Source: an uncultured bacterium
GTDB taxonomy: Bacteria; Pseudomonadota; Alphaproteobacteria; Rhodospirillales; Rhodospirillaceae
Length of the DNA: 6,453 bases
NCBI GenBank assembly: GCA_903896775.1
Contig: CAITZE010000226.1
Location: forward strand, 1 to 6,453
Reading direction: 5' to 3'
The translations under genes were made by a program, and so were the position numbers. Positions 1 to 6,279 of this stretch are shown in pieces (position 1 is the first letter of the stretch; each line of letters starts with the position of its first letter). The notes below the pieces were generated by a model, which had not been told where the DNA came from, made no database searches, and saw nothing but the letters and a program-made list of their open reading frames with translations.

Positions 1-1317
1 TTCATCAAGACCTATGGCTGCCAGATGAATGTCTACGACTCCGGTCGTATGGCTGACGTGCTGGCGCCCCTTGGCTATGCGACCACGGAACAGCCCGACG
101 ACGCCGATATGGTGATCCTGAACACCTGCCATATCCGCGAGAAGGCCGCTGAAAAGGTATTTTCCGACCTCGGTCGCCTGCGACCCCTCAAGACCGGCAA
201 GTCCGACATGATCATCGCCGTGGCCGGCTGCGTCGCCCAGGCCGAGGGTGCGGAGATCATGGCCCGCGCGCCTTATGTCGATATCGTGCTGGGGCCTCAG
301 ACCTATCACCGCCTGCCGGAGATGGTGGCACGCGCGGCGCGATCTAAAGAAGGCGTGCTCGATACCGAGTTTCCGCCCGAGCCCAAATTCGATCACCTAC
401 CCCCACCGAAGGCCGATGGCCCGACGGCGTTCCTGTCCATTCAAGAAGGCTGCGACAAGTTCTGCACCTTCTGTGTCGTGCCTTATACGCGCGGCGCGGA
501 ATATTCGCGGCCCGCGGCCGACATCTTGCGGGAAGCGCGTGGCCTCATAGCCGGCGGCGCCAGCGAGATCACGCTGCTGGGCCAGAACGTCAACGCCTAT
601 CACGGCGACGGCACGAAGGGGCTTGGAAATCTCATTCGCGCGCTAGCCGAGATCGATGGCCTTGCGCGCATTCGCTACACCACCTCTCATCCGCGCGATA
701 TGGATGACGATCTCATCAAGGCGCACGGCGATGTGCCGCAGCTGATGCCGTTTCTGCATCTGCCGGTACAGTCGGGCTCCGACAAAATTCTCGCATCGAT
801 GAATCGCGGCCATACGCGCGACGACTATCGCCGCATTGTCGATAAGTTGCGCACCGCTCGGCCCGACATGGCTTTGTCTTCGGATTTCATCACCGGCTAT
901 CCCGGCGAGACCGATAAGGACTTCGACGACACCATGGAGCTGATTAACGAGACCGGTTTCGTGCAGTCGTTCTCATTCAAATACAGCCCGCGCCCCGGCA
1001 CACCCGCTGCGTTGATGAAGCCGCAAGTGCCGGAGGACGTGAAAACCGAACGGCTTCATCTATTGCAGCAAGTGCTCGACATTCAACTGCGGAATTTCAA
1101 CACTGCCTGCGTCGGACGCACCTTCGATGTGCTGCTGACAAATCCGGGGCGTTATCCCGGTCAGATCGTAGGCCGCAGCCCTTACCTTCAAGCTGTGCAC
1201 GTCATGGCGGACCCCAAGCATATCGGCACGATTGTGCCGCTGACGATTGTATCCGTTGAAGCCTATAGCCTCGGCGCTGTATGGGCCGAAGCCTCGGCTC
1301 CCGCGGCAAGCGCATGA
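1..1317 (+). CDS. miaB: tRNA-2-methylthio-N6-dimethylallyladenosine synthase MiaB, 5'-partial
   Basis: Radical-SAM methylthiotransferase that converts i6A37 to ms2i6A37 in tRNAs reading UNN codons, in the cytoplasm. The frame is open from base 1, so the true start lies upstream; the first visible residues (FIKTYGCQMN) sit close to the N-terminus in this family, so only a few to about 25 residues are missing. 438 residues are visible. The N-terminal UPF0004 domain shows its three cluster cysteines at visible residues 7, 43 and 77. The radical-SAM CxxxCxxC motif is C151, C155, C158 (EGCDKFCTFC), followed by VVPYTRG. A TRAM RNA-binding domain occupies roughly residues 365-432. All catalytic cysteines are present, so the gene looks intact apart from the window edge. 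Its stop lies 25 bases before the GTG proposed for the PhoH-like gene, as in the miaB-ybeZYX-lnt order known from E. coli. The ATG at 25 is internal, not the start. Confidence 0.97.
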   Translation, partial: FIKTYGCQMNVYDSGRMADVLAPLGYATTEQPDDADMVILNTCHIREKAAEKVFSDLGRLRPLKTGKSDMIIAVAGCVAQAEGAEIMARAPYVDIVLGPQTYHRLPEMVARAARSKEGVLDTEFPPEPKFDHLPPPKADGPTAFLSIQEGCDKFCTFCVVPYTRGAEYSRPAADILREARGLIAGGASEITLLGQNVNAYHGDGTKGLGNLIRALAEIDGLARIRYTTSHPRDMDDDLIKAHGDVPQLMPFLHLPVQSGSDKILASMNRGHTRDDYRRIVDKLRTARPDMALSSDFITGYPGETDKDFDDTMELINETGFVQSFSFKYSPRPGTPAALMKPQVPEDVKTERLHLLQQVLDIQLRNFNTACVGRTFDVLLTNPGRYPGQIVGRSPYLQAVHVMADPKHIGTIVPLTIVSVEAYSLGAVWAEASAPAASA

Positions 1318-1327
1318 GCGCTCATGC
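1312..1327. repeat. 16-bp perfect palindrome at the miaB stop
   Basis: The 16 bases GCATGAGCGCTCATGC are perfectly self-complementary. They contain the miaB TGA and end just before the AGGA at 1328-1331. As RNA they could fold into a 6-bp stem with a GCGC loop. No T-run follows, so this is not an intrinsic terminator. It could modulate the miaB to phoH junction or be chance; a function is inference only. Confidence 0.4.
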
Positions 1328-1346
1328 AGGACGAAAACAACGGTGA
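1314..1346 (+). other. Possible 10-codon coupling mini-ORF between miaB and phoH
   Basis: An ATG overlapping the miaB stop as ATGA opens a frame of 10 codons (MSAHAGRKQR). Its TGA at 1344-1346 overlaps the proposed GTG start of the next gene as GTGA. A ribosome finishing miaB could reinitiate here and be delivered to the PhoH start. No Shine-Dalgarno was identified for it, the peptide resembles nothing I recognise, and chance is a serious alternative. Confidence 0.2.
1328..1331 (+). promoter_or_regulatory. Ribosome binding site supporting the GTG start of the PhoH-like gene
   Basis: AGGA lies 11 bases before the GTG at 1343. The spacing is slightly long. It is used here to prefer 1343 over the in-frame ATG at 1247, which would overlap miaB by 71 bases. 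Confidence 0.45.
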
Positions 1347-2314
1347 GTGAAGTTACGCATCTCACATGCGCATTTTCCGACAACGGGCTGGTGCAAGAAC
1401 TCGTCGGGCCGCATAACGAGAATCTTACGCGCCTCGAACAACGCCTTGATGTTGTCTTGCACAGCCGCGGCAACACCATAACGATCGAAGGAGCGCCGGC
1501 CCAAGCCCTGCGCGCCGAAGCAGCCCTGAAACAACTCTACAAACGCTTGAGCGAAGGATTGGCGGTGGAAATGGGCGATGTGGATGGCGTGGCGCGCTTG
1601 GTACAGGACGGCAGCGCCAGTGAAGGCCCCGATCTTTCGATCCGCACACGTAAGCGTCACATCACCGCGCGCTCGCCGGCCCAGGCGGCCTATCTGCAGG
1701 CGCTGGAGAAATACGAACTTGTCTTCGCGCTTGGCCCCGCGGGCACCGGCAAAACTTATATGGCCGTCGCGAAAGCCGTATCCTTAAAGTTGGCGGGCAC
1801 TGTTGATCGCATCGTTCTATCGCGCCCCGCCGTCGAAGCCGGTGAGCGGCTCGGGTTTCTGCCGGGCGACATGCGCGAGAAAATCGATCCTTACCTGCGC
1901 CCGCTCTACGACGCGCTTTACGACATGCTGCCCGGCGATTATGTCGCGAAGTTGCTGTTGTCGGGTGAGATCGAAGTCGCACCACTGGCATTCATGCGCG
2001 GCCGCACATTGACGAGCGCTTTCATTATTCTCGACGAAGCGCAAAACACGACGCCGGTGCAAATGAAAATGGCGCTGACGCGTATGGGCGAGAATTCGCG
2101 CATGGTGGTTACGGGCGATTTAAGCCAAGTAGATTTGCCGCGCGGCACCAAGTCGGGCTTGGAAGACGCGCTGGAAACATTGCACGACGTTAAGGGCATG
2201 GGTCGCGTCGCTTTCACACATCGCGATGTCGTACGCCACGATCTAGTGACACGCATTGTCGAAGCTTACGACAAACGCGATGCGCAGCGGCGAAAGGCCT
2301 CCGATCCGGAATGA
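1343..2314 (+). CDS. ybeZ: PhoH-like ATPase (YbeZ family)
   Basis: Cytoplasmic P-loop ATPase of the PhoH family. YbeZ-type members partner with the endoribonuclease YbeY and are linked to RNA and ribosome metabolism; the exact reaction is not settled. From GTG at 1343 the protein has 323 residues, usual for the family. Residues about 10-70 form a KH-like N-terminal region (GPHNENLTRLEQRL, then RGNTITIEG). The PhoH ATPase domain fills the C-terminal two thirds, with Walker A GPAGTGKT at 131-138, Walker B IILDEAQ at 228-234, and a downstream TGDLSQVDLP motif. An in-frame ATG at 1247 would add 32 residues encoded inside the miaB 3' end. Those residues are basic and low in conserved character, so I reject it. 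The stop overlaps the ybeY start (ATGA), which implies translational coupling with its functional partner. Family assignment is firm; the start is less so. Confidence 0.93.
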   Translation: MSEVTHLTCAFSDNGLVQELVGPHNENLTRLEQRLDVVLHSRGNTITIEGAPAQALRAEAALKQLYKRLSEGLAVEMGDVDGVARLVQDGSASEGPDLSIRTRKRHITARSPAQAAYLQALEKYELVFALGPAGTGKTYMAVAKAVSLKLAGTVDRIVLSRPAVEAGERLGFLPGDMREKIDPYLRPLYDALYDMLPGDYVAKLLLSGEIEVAPLAFMRGRTLTSAFIILDEAQNTTPVQMKMALTRMGENSRMVVTGDLSQVDLPRGTKSGLEDALETLHDVKGMGRVAFTHRDVVRHDLVTRIVEAYDKRDAQRRKASDPE

Positions 2315-2826
2315 CCGCCCGCAAAGTTTCAAAATCTACTGTCGATGTGATTGTCGCAACGCCCACATGGACGCGCGCGTTGCGGAATGCTGCCAGCGTG
2401 TGCCGTCGCGCAGCCGATGCGGCTCTCGCGGCAGCAGGTCCGAAGAGTTCCGTCGAGATCAGCATTCTGCTCACCAGCGACCCAGCGATTCGCAAACTCA
2501 ACGCGACTTTTCGCGGCAAAGACAAGCCGACCAACGTCTTGTCATTCCCGACGGATGCCAGCGATGCTCCCGGAATAAAGGGTGCGCCGCGCGCACTCGG
2601 GGATATTGCGGTGGCCTACGGCGTGCTGAAACGCGAGGCAAACGCCGAAAACAAAACCTTAACAGCGCACTTGTCGCATTTGGTGGTACATGGCGTTCTG
2701 CATCTTTTGGGCTATGATCACGAGCGCGACAAAGACGCCGCGACGATGGAACGACTGGAAAAGAAAATTCTCGCGCGCCTTGGAATTTCTGACCCTTATG
2801 CGGACCCGCCGGTGAAACACCGATGA
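2311..2826 (+). CDS. ybeY: Endoribonuclease YbeY, rRNA maturation factor
   Basis: Single-strand-specific zinc endoribonuclease involved in 16S rRNA 3'-end maturation and 70S ribosome quality control. At 171 residues it is slightly longer than the roughly 155 of E. coli, with extra residues at both ends. The zinc motif HGVLHLLGYDH supplies three histidines, H127, H131 and H137. The substrate-groove motif FRGKDKPTNVLSFP lies at residues 67-80 and carries the conserved arginine R68. A GDI motif is at 97-99, as in the family. The ATG overlaps the PhoH-like stop by four bases, and its own stop overlaps the next ATG in the same way. Neither junction has a strong Shine-Dalgarno of its own, so translation is probably coupled. 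Nothing suggests damage or transfer. Confidence 0.96.
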   Translation: MTARKVSKSTVDVIVATPTWTRALRNAASVCRRAADAALAAAGPKSSVEISILLTSDPAIRKLNATFRGKDKPTNVLSFPTDASDAPGIKGAPRALGDIAVAYGVLKREANAENKTLTAHLSHLVVHGVLHLLGYDHERDKDAATMERLEKKILARLGISDPYADPPVKHR

Positions 2827-3755
2827 GCGAGCTCAATCGACCGCTATCGGCCGAAGAGTCCGAAGAACAAGGAACGGGATTGCTGCGCACCTTGCGCCGC
2901 TGGATTTCGCCCCAAAGCGGCGAGACCGAGACTGTCCGCGACGTCATCGAAGAGCTGATCGAAGAACGTAACGAGGAAAGTCCGCCCGACGGCGGCCCCG
3001 TCATCGATCCCAACGAACGCCTGCTGCTTGCTAATGTGCTGAAGCTGCGCGCCGTGACGGCGGCCGATATCATGGTGCCACGTCCCGATATCGTTGCGGT
3101 CGAAGTTCAGACCGCCATGCCCGAAGTTCTCGCGCTGTTGATGAACGAGCGGCATTCGCGTCTGCCGGTTTACCGCGAAACCTTGGATGAAGTCGTCGGC
3201 ATGGTCCACGTCAAAGACGTGGCGGTGATGGTCGCCGAGCGCAGCACGACACCCGATATCGTGCAACCTTCTCTCGCGCAAATCGTACGCAAGCTCCTAT
3301 TTGTGTCTCCCGCCATCCGTGTGCTTGACTTGCTTTTGGAGATGCGGCTGAAGCGTACGCATATGGCTTTGGTCGTCGACGAATACGGCGGCATTAACGG
3401 CCTCGTCACCATCGAAGACGTGGTGGAACAGATCGTCGGTGAAATCGAAGACGAACACGACGACGAACAAGCGCCGGCGATTGTGGAGGCCGCCGATGGC
3501 ACGGTGTCGGCTGCCGCGCGCGTGACACTTGAGGAATTCGAGAAGCGCTTCGGCAGCATTTTCAGCGCTGAAGAGCGTCAAGCGAACGACACATTAGGCG
3601 GCTTGGTCATCGCACTTGCCGGGAACGTTCCGGGCCGCGGCGCATTGATCAAACATCCTTCTGGGATCGAGTTCGAAGTCCTCGATGGCGATCCACGTCG
3701 CGTACGGCAGCTTCGTTTGCGCGGCGTACCGACGCCGGCGCCGACGGGCAAATAA
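2823..3755 (+). CDS. ybeX: CBS-domain protein of the CorC/YbeX (HlyC/CorC) family
   Basis: A soluble 310-residue protein built as two CBS domains plus a C-terminal CorC_HlyC (transporter-associated) domain. CBS1 spans about 83-140 (ADIMVPRPDIVAVE through GMVHVKDV). CBS2 spans about 150-205 and includes HMALVVDEYGGINGLVTIED. The CorC_HlyC domain is roughly 219-300. There is no N-terminal DUF21/CNNM membrane domain, so it matches short YbeX/CorC rather than CorB-type transporters. CBS pairs of this kind bind adenosyl nucleotides. E. coli CorC was linked to Mg2+/Co2+ efflux, and YbeX has also been linked to ribosome metabolism, which fits its neighbours ybeZ and ybeY better. The first 60 residues are acidic and low in complexity. 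Its start overlaps the ybeY stop (ATGA) and lnt begins 2 bases after its stop. The name hemolysin sometimes given to this family is misleading. Confidence 0.93.
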   Translation: MSELNRPLSAEESEEQGTGLLRTLRRWISPQSGETETVRDVIEELIEERNEESPPDGGPVIDPNERLLLANVLKLRAVTAADIMVPRPDIVAVEVQTAMPEVLALLMNERHSRLPVYRETLDEVVGMVHVKDVAVMVAERSTTPDIVQPSLAQIVRKLLFVSPAIRVLDLLLEMRLKRTHMALVVDEYGGINGLVTIEDVVEQIVGEIEDEHDDEQAPAIVEAADGTVSAAARVTLEEFEKRFGSIFSAEERQANDTLGGLVIALAGNVPGRGALIKHPSGIEFEVLDGDPRRVRQLRLRGVPTPAPTGK

Positions 3756-3757
3756 CC

Positions 3758-5413
3758 ATGATCGGCACGTTCGCGCGCAAACTTAACGGCCTCACCGGAT
3801 GGCGGCGCTTGGCAGCGGCGTTTTTGGCCGGGGCTTTGACGCTCTTTGCCTTCGCGCCCTTTTCCATCGCGCCGGCGTTGTGGCTCGCCTTTCCGCCATT
3901 GATGTGGCTGCTGGACGGCTGCAAAACGCGACGGGAAGCAATTATCATCGGTTGGGCCTTTGGTTTTGGCCACTATCTCGTCAGTTTCTACTGGATCACT
4001 AGCGCATTTTTTGTCGATAGCGAAACCTTTGGCGCCATCGCTTATCCCGCAGTGACTGCGCTGTCATTCGCCATCGGAATTTTTGTCGCCATCGTCTGCG
4101 CGATCACGCACATTATTCCGCCGCCGCACGAAGACGACATGCCGGATGACCGCGTCGTCATCATGACCTTGCGCATTCTGCTCTTCGCAGCGGCATGGAC
4201 AGTGATCGAATGGGTCCGCAGTTGGATCTTCACAGGTTTTCCGTGGAACCCAACTGGCGCCATCTGGTCGGAAACGATAACGCCCTTTGGTATTCCGATC
4301 ATCCAGGTCACGACTTTGATCGGCACCTATGGTCTGACGTTGATCACTGTGATCGCAGCGCTCGCGCCGGCCGTTCTCGCGCAGCCGCCACGCTTCGCGC
4401 GCGCCTGGATAACCGCGGCTACACCAGTTCTGGTGTTGGTCTTGATCGGCATCGGCGGCGCGTGGAGGCTTCATGACGTCGAGACTCAATTTGTACCCGG
4501 TGTGAAATTCCGTCTCGTGCAAGCCAATATTCCTCAAGCCGAGCGCGAACGCCCGAGTCAGTGGGAAGCTCAGCTCCAAGATTATGTGGCGTTGAGCGTC
4601 ACGGATCGCCCCGACGACATCACACATGTGATTTGGGGCGAGGCCGCAGTGCCGCCGACATTCTTTCTGAATCTTGATAGCCGGCATAGTCAGGTCGCGG
4701 GCATGGCTGCACCCGACGGCGGATATCTAATTACCGGCGCCGACCGCGGCGTGCGCGACGGCGATCATTGGAGCGCGATTTACAATTCGCTTTATGCCGT
4801 CACTCCGGCAGGCAATATCGACGCCACCTATGACAAGACCCACCTCGTTCCTTTCGGCGAGTACATGCCGCTGCGGTGGCTGATTCCTTATGATAAGATC
4901 ACCGGCGGCGGTGGCGACTACAGCGCCGGTACCGGCCTGACGATCCTGAACGTCAGAGGCTTGCCCAGCTTCACACCACTGATCTGCTACGAGGCGATCT
5001 TCTCGGGCAATGTGACACCGGGCGGCGAGGCCCGCCCGCGCTGGCTGCTGAATTTGACCAACGATTCGTGGTTCGGCATGACCACCGGTCCCTACCAGCA
5101 TTTCGCCATGGCGCGTCTGCGTGCCGTAGAGGAAGGCTTACCCCTCGTGCGCGTTGCCAATACCGGTATTTCGGGCGTGGTCGACGCCTATGGCCGTACG
5201 GTCGCAGCGCTTGGTTTAGGCAAACGCGGTGTCTTGGATACACGGTTACCGACACCGATAGAGGGCATGACACCCTTTGGTTTCGCTGGAAATTTCATTG
5301 CCCTAGCTTTAGCAACCCTTATAGGCGGGATAGCGTTGGTTACATATCATCGCCGCACTGAGCGCGCCGCACCGCGCCTCTGGCCCACGGGTCTCGACGG
5401 TAAGACTGGTTAA
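3758..5413 (+). CDS. lnt: Apolipoprotein N-acyltransferase Lnt
   Basis: Inner-membrane enzyme that transfers an acyl chain from phospholipid to the N-terminal diacylglyceryl cysteine of apolipoproteins, the last step of lipoprotein maturation. 551 residues, somewhat longer than the roughly 510 of E. coli. The N-terminal half has several hydrophobic segments (about 15-52, 60-85, 92-120, 136-158, 176-208, 216-236). A periplasmic nitrilase-type domain covers about 250-500, and a final membrane segment lies at about 508-530. The catalytic Glu-Lys-Cys triad is visible as E295 (WGEAAVP), K360 (YDKTHLVPFGEYMP) and C410 (ICYE), so the enzyme should be active. The start is the ATG 2 bases after the upstream stop with a weak Shine-Dalgarno, so it is probably coupled. 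A terminator-like hairpin follows the TAA, making this the last gene of the unit. Confidence 0.97.
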   Translation: MIGTFARKLNGLTGWRRLAAAFLAGALTLFAFAPFSIAPALWLAFPPLMWLLDGCKTRREAIIIGWAFGFGHYLVSFYWITSAFFVDSETFGAIAYPAVTALSFAIGIFVAIVCAITHIIPPPHEDDMPDDRVVIMTLRILLFAAAWTVIEWVRSWIFTGFPWNPTGAIWSETITPFGIPIIQVTTLIGTYGLTLITVIAALAPAVLAQPPRFARAWITAATPVLVLVLIGIGGAWRLHDVETQFVPGVKFRLVQANIPQAERERPSQWEAQLQDYVALSVTDRPDDITHVIWGEAAVPPTFFLNLDSRHSQVAGMAAPDGGYLITGADRGVRDGDHWSAIYNSLYAVTPAGNIDATYDKTHLVPFGEYMPLRWLIPYDKITGGGGDYSAGTGLTILNVRGLPSFTPLICYEAIFSGNVTPGGEARPRWLLNLTNDSWFGMTTGPYQHFAMARLRAVEEGLPLVRVANTGISGVVDAYGRTVAALGLGKRGVLDTRLPTPIEGMTPFGFAGNFIALALATLIGGIALVTYHRRTERAAPRLWPTGLDGKTG

Positions 5414-5428
5414 AATGGTGACATAGAG

Positions 5429-5458
5429 CCGCCAGATATTTGATTTTGGCGGGTTTTT
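5429..5458 (+). terminator. Intrinsic terminator after lnt
   Basis: CCGCCAGA at 5429-5436 pairs with TTTGGCGG at 5445-5452: eight pairs including one G-T, with an 8-base loop. A G and then five Ts (5454-5458) follow. It lies 15 bases after the lnt stop and should end the miaB-lnt transcript, perhaps only partially because the stem is short. Confidence 0.7.
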
Positions 5459-5520
5459 GTGTCAAATAGTGGTGCTGGCGACCCGGTCCTTCAACGGTCG
5501 GTAGATATCGGCACCTCTCT

Positions 5521-5539
5521 TTGTTACAACCATACGTTA
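5521..5539. promoter_or_regulatory. Candidate operator upstream of the XRE regulator gene
   Basis: Two overlapping small symmetries lie 29-47 bases before the regulator's ATG. TTGT-T-ACAA (5521-5529) is an inverted repeat with a single central base. CAAC-N5-GTTA (5527-5539) matches a dyad in seven of eight arm positions. Small dyads just upstream of an XRE gene are typical autoregulatory sites. No convincing -35/-10 pair was found beside it. Binding is inference. Confidence 0.3.
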
Positions 5540-5567
5540 GACGTCGCCGCGCAACAGCAGGATCATC

Positions 5568-6062
5568 ATGGGCTTACCGCAGGAACAAGACGAATTCGAC
5601 GAGAACGCCACGGCGCGCTCGACACGCGGACGTATGCCGTCGGGAAAACCAAATCCCGTCGATGTCCATGTCGGTAGCCGCGTGCGCTTGCGCCGGACTT
5701 TGCTGGGTATGAGCCAGGAAAAGCTGGGCGAAGCCATTGGCCTGACCTTCCAGCAAGTGCAGAAATATGAGCGCGGCGCCAACCGTATTGGCGCAAGCCG
5801 ACTGTGGGATTTAAGCCGGGTGCTTGATTGCCCGATGTCATTCTTCTTCGAAGAAATGGACGAGGCGACGGCCAGCGCCAGCCCGCGCAATCTCAGCGTG
5901 GAAACGCCCGACGTCGAGCCGCGGGAAAACGATCCCATGATCAAGCGCGAAACGCTGGAACTGGTGCGCGCCTACTACCGCATCAAAGATTATCATGTGC
6001 GTCGGCGTATTTATGAATTGGCCAAATCACTGGCTTCGCCGGAAGAGCCCATCGAAGAATAG
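5568..6062 (+). CDS. XRE-family transcriptional regulator, PraR/PhrR-like
   Basis: DNA-binding helix-turn-helix protein of 164 residues. The Cro/CI-type domain lies at about residues 35-93 (VGSRVRLRRTLLGMSQEKLGEAIG, split here by its turn, then FQQVQKYERGANRIGASRLW, then CPMSFFFE). The sequence HVGSRVRLRR..GMSQEKLG is highly typical of the alphaproteobacterial regulators found between lnt and metK, including rhizobial PraR and PhrR, which repress surface, adhesion or stress genes in those species. The targets here are unknown. The C-terminal part (about 125-155) is helical, rich in Arg and Glu, and resembles the usual family tail. The ATG at 5568 has AGGA at 5559-5562 at good spacing and gives a roughly 25-residue acidic N-terminal extension; the ATG at 5634 (MPSGKPNP) would give the more usual length but has a poor ribosome site. 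It is flanked by terminators on both sides, so it is probably monocistronic. Confidence 0.9.
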   Translation: MGLPQEQDEFDENATARSTRGRMPSGKPNPVDVHVGSRVRLRRTLLGMSQEKLGEAIGLTFQQVQKYERGANRIGASRLWDLSRVLDCPMSFFFEEMDEATASASPRNLSVETPDVEPRENDPMIKRETLELVRAYYRIKDYHVRRRIYELAKSLASPEEPIEE

Positions 6063-6102
6063 CCGGGCGAAGAGTAAAAGCCGCTCTCAAGCCTCGAAAT
6101 TC

Positions 6103-6136
6103 AACGCCGCTGCGAAGTCCTTCGCGGCGGCGTTTT
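6103..6136 (+). terminator. Strong intrinsic terminator after the XRE gene
   Basis: AACGCCGCTGCGAA (6103-6116) pairs along its full length with TTCGCGGCGGCGTT (6121-6134): 14 pairs with one T-G, closed by a GTCC loop. The 3' arm runs into four Ts (6133-6136), so the U-tract is short but the stem is very stable. It lies 40 bases after the regulator stop and separates that gene from metK. Confidence 0.8.
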
Positions 6137-6147
6137 CGCATCTGCCG

Positions 6148-6189
6148 GGCGCGTATCGACGCCATATTTCGTAACGCTCGACTCGAGCG
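6148..6189 (+). other. Two small hairpins in the XRE-metK intergenic region
   Basis: GGCGCG (6148-6153) can pair with CG-A-CGCC (6157-6163) around a TAT loop, leaving one bulged A. CGCTCG (6175-6180) pairs perfectly with CGAGCG (6184-6189) around an ACT loop. Neither is followed by a T-run. They matter only if transcription crosses this stretch, for example from a promoter before 6148 or by read-through. Confidence 0.3.
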
Positions 6190-6192
6190 ACC

Positions 6193-6219
6193 TTGAAAAA
6201 AAGCCCTGGTTCCTATACG
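6193..6219 (+). promoter_or_regulatory. Candidate metK promoter
   Basis: TTGAAA (6193-6198) and TATACG (6214-6219) resemble housekeeping -35 and -10 boxes with a 15-base spacer, which is short. They come after the XRE terminator, where metK would need its own promoter. Transcription would start near 6226, giving a leader of about 55 bases. This reading conflicts with treating 6217-6236 as a transcribed terminator. Confidence 0.35.
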
Positions 6220-6236
6220 CCGGGCGGGCGTTTTTC
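6195..6236 (+). promoter_or_regulatory. Candidate attenuator-like structure in the metK leader
   Basis: ACGCC (6217-6221) pairs with GGCGT (6227-6231) around a GGGCG loop and runs into TTTTTCT, which looks like a short terminator. An alternative fold pairs GAAAAA (6195-6200) with TTTTTC (6231-6236) and GCCC (6203-6206) with GGGC (6226-6229), which would use up both the 3' arm and the U-tract. The two folds are mutually exclusive, as in attenuators. The stem is only 5 bp and it overlaps the candidate promoter, so this remains a hypothesis. Confidence 0.3.
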
Positions 6237-6251
6237 TGAACACCACCGTCC

Positions 6252-6279
6252 TCTGTCCCACGCCCAGGAGATCTGTCCC
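6252..6279 (+). repeat. 8-base direct repeat flanking the metK Shine-Dalgarno
   Basis: TCTGTCCC occurs exactly at 6252-6259 and again at 6272-6279, a 20-base period. The 12 bases between them carry ACGCCC and the AGGAG. The second copy abuts the TTG start. It could be a paired protein or RNA-binding site, or chance. Confidence 0.5.
6266..6270 (+). promoter_or_regulatory. metK: metK Shine-Dalgarno, deciding a TTG start
   Basis: AGGAG ends 9 bases before the TTG at 6280. It is the strongest ribosome site in the window. No in-frame ATG or GTG lies at a sensible position near it, so it supports initiation at TTG. Confidence 0.75.

Noticed and set aside
1247..1342. In-frame ATG at 1247 as an upstream start for the PhoH-like protein
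   Set aside because: It would overlap the miaB coding end by 71 bases. The added residues do not look like a PhoH N-terminus, and the GTG at 1343 gives the family's usual length with an AGGA upstream.
1060..1479. Long antisense open frame across the miaB 3' end and phoH start
   Set aside because: It lies opposite two well-supported genes, has arginine- and serine-rich composition typical of GC-rich shadow frames, and matches no family I recognise. Similar antisense frames at 2498-3073, 3578-3973 and 4064-4687 are rejected for the same reason.
2256..2717. A + strand open frame overlapping ybeY in another phase
   Set aside because: ybeY in the other frame has a complete zinc motif and coupling overlaps at both ends; this frame gives a low-complexity Arg/Ser/Cys-rich peptide with no recognisable domain.
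2823..3755. Hemolysin function for the CBS-domain protein
   Set aside because: The label is an old family name. The protein has two CBS domains and a CorC_HlyC domain but no membrane segment or toxin feature.
5440..5467. TTGATT-N16-TCAAAT as the promoter of the XRE gene
   Set aside because: Each box matches consensus at only about four of six positions, and the -35 lies inside the lnt terminator hairpin. Too weak to annotate.
6137..6279. SAM-II or SAM-V type riboswitch before metK
   Set aside because: The stem at 6175-6189 has only a 3-base loop and lacks the long adenine/uracil-rich loop and partner strand of those classes. The leader also does not show the conserved SAM/SAH core as I know it. 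A covariance-model search would decide.
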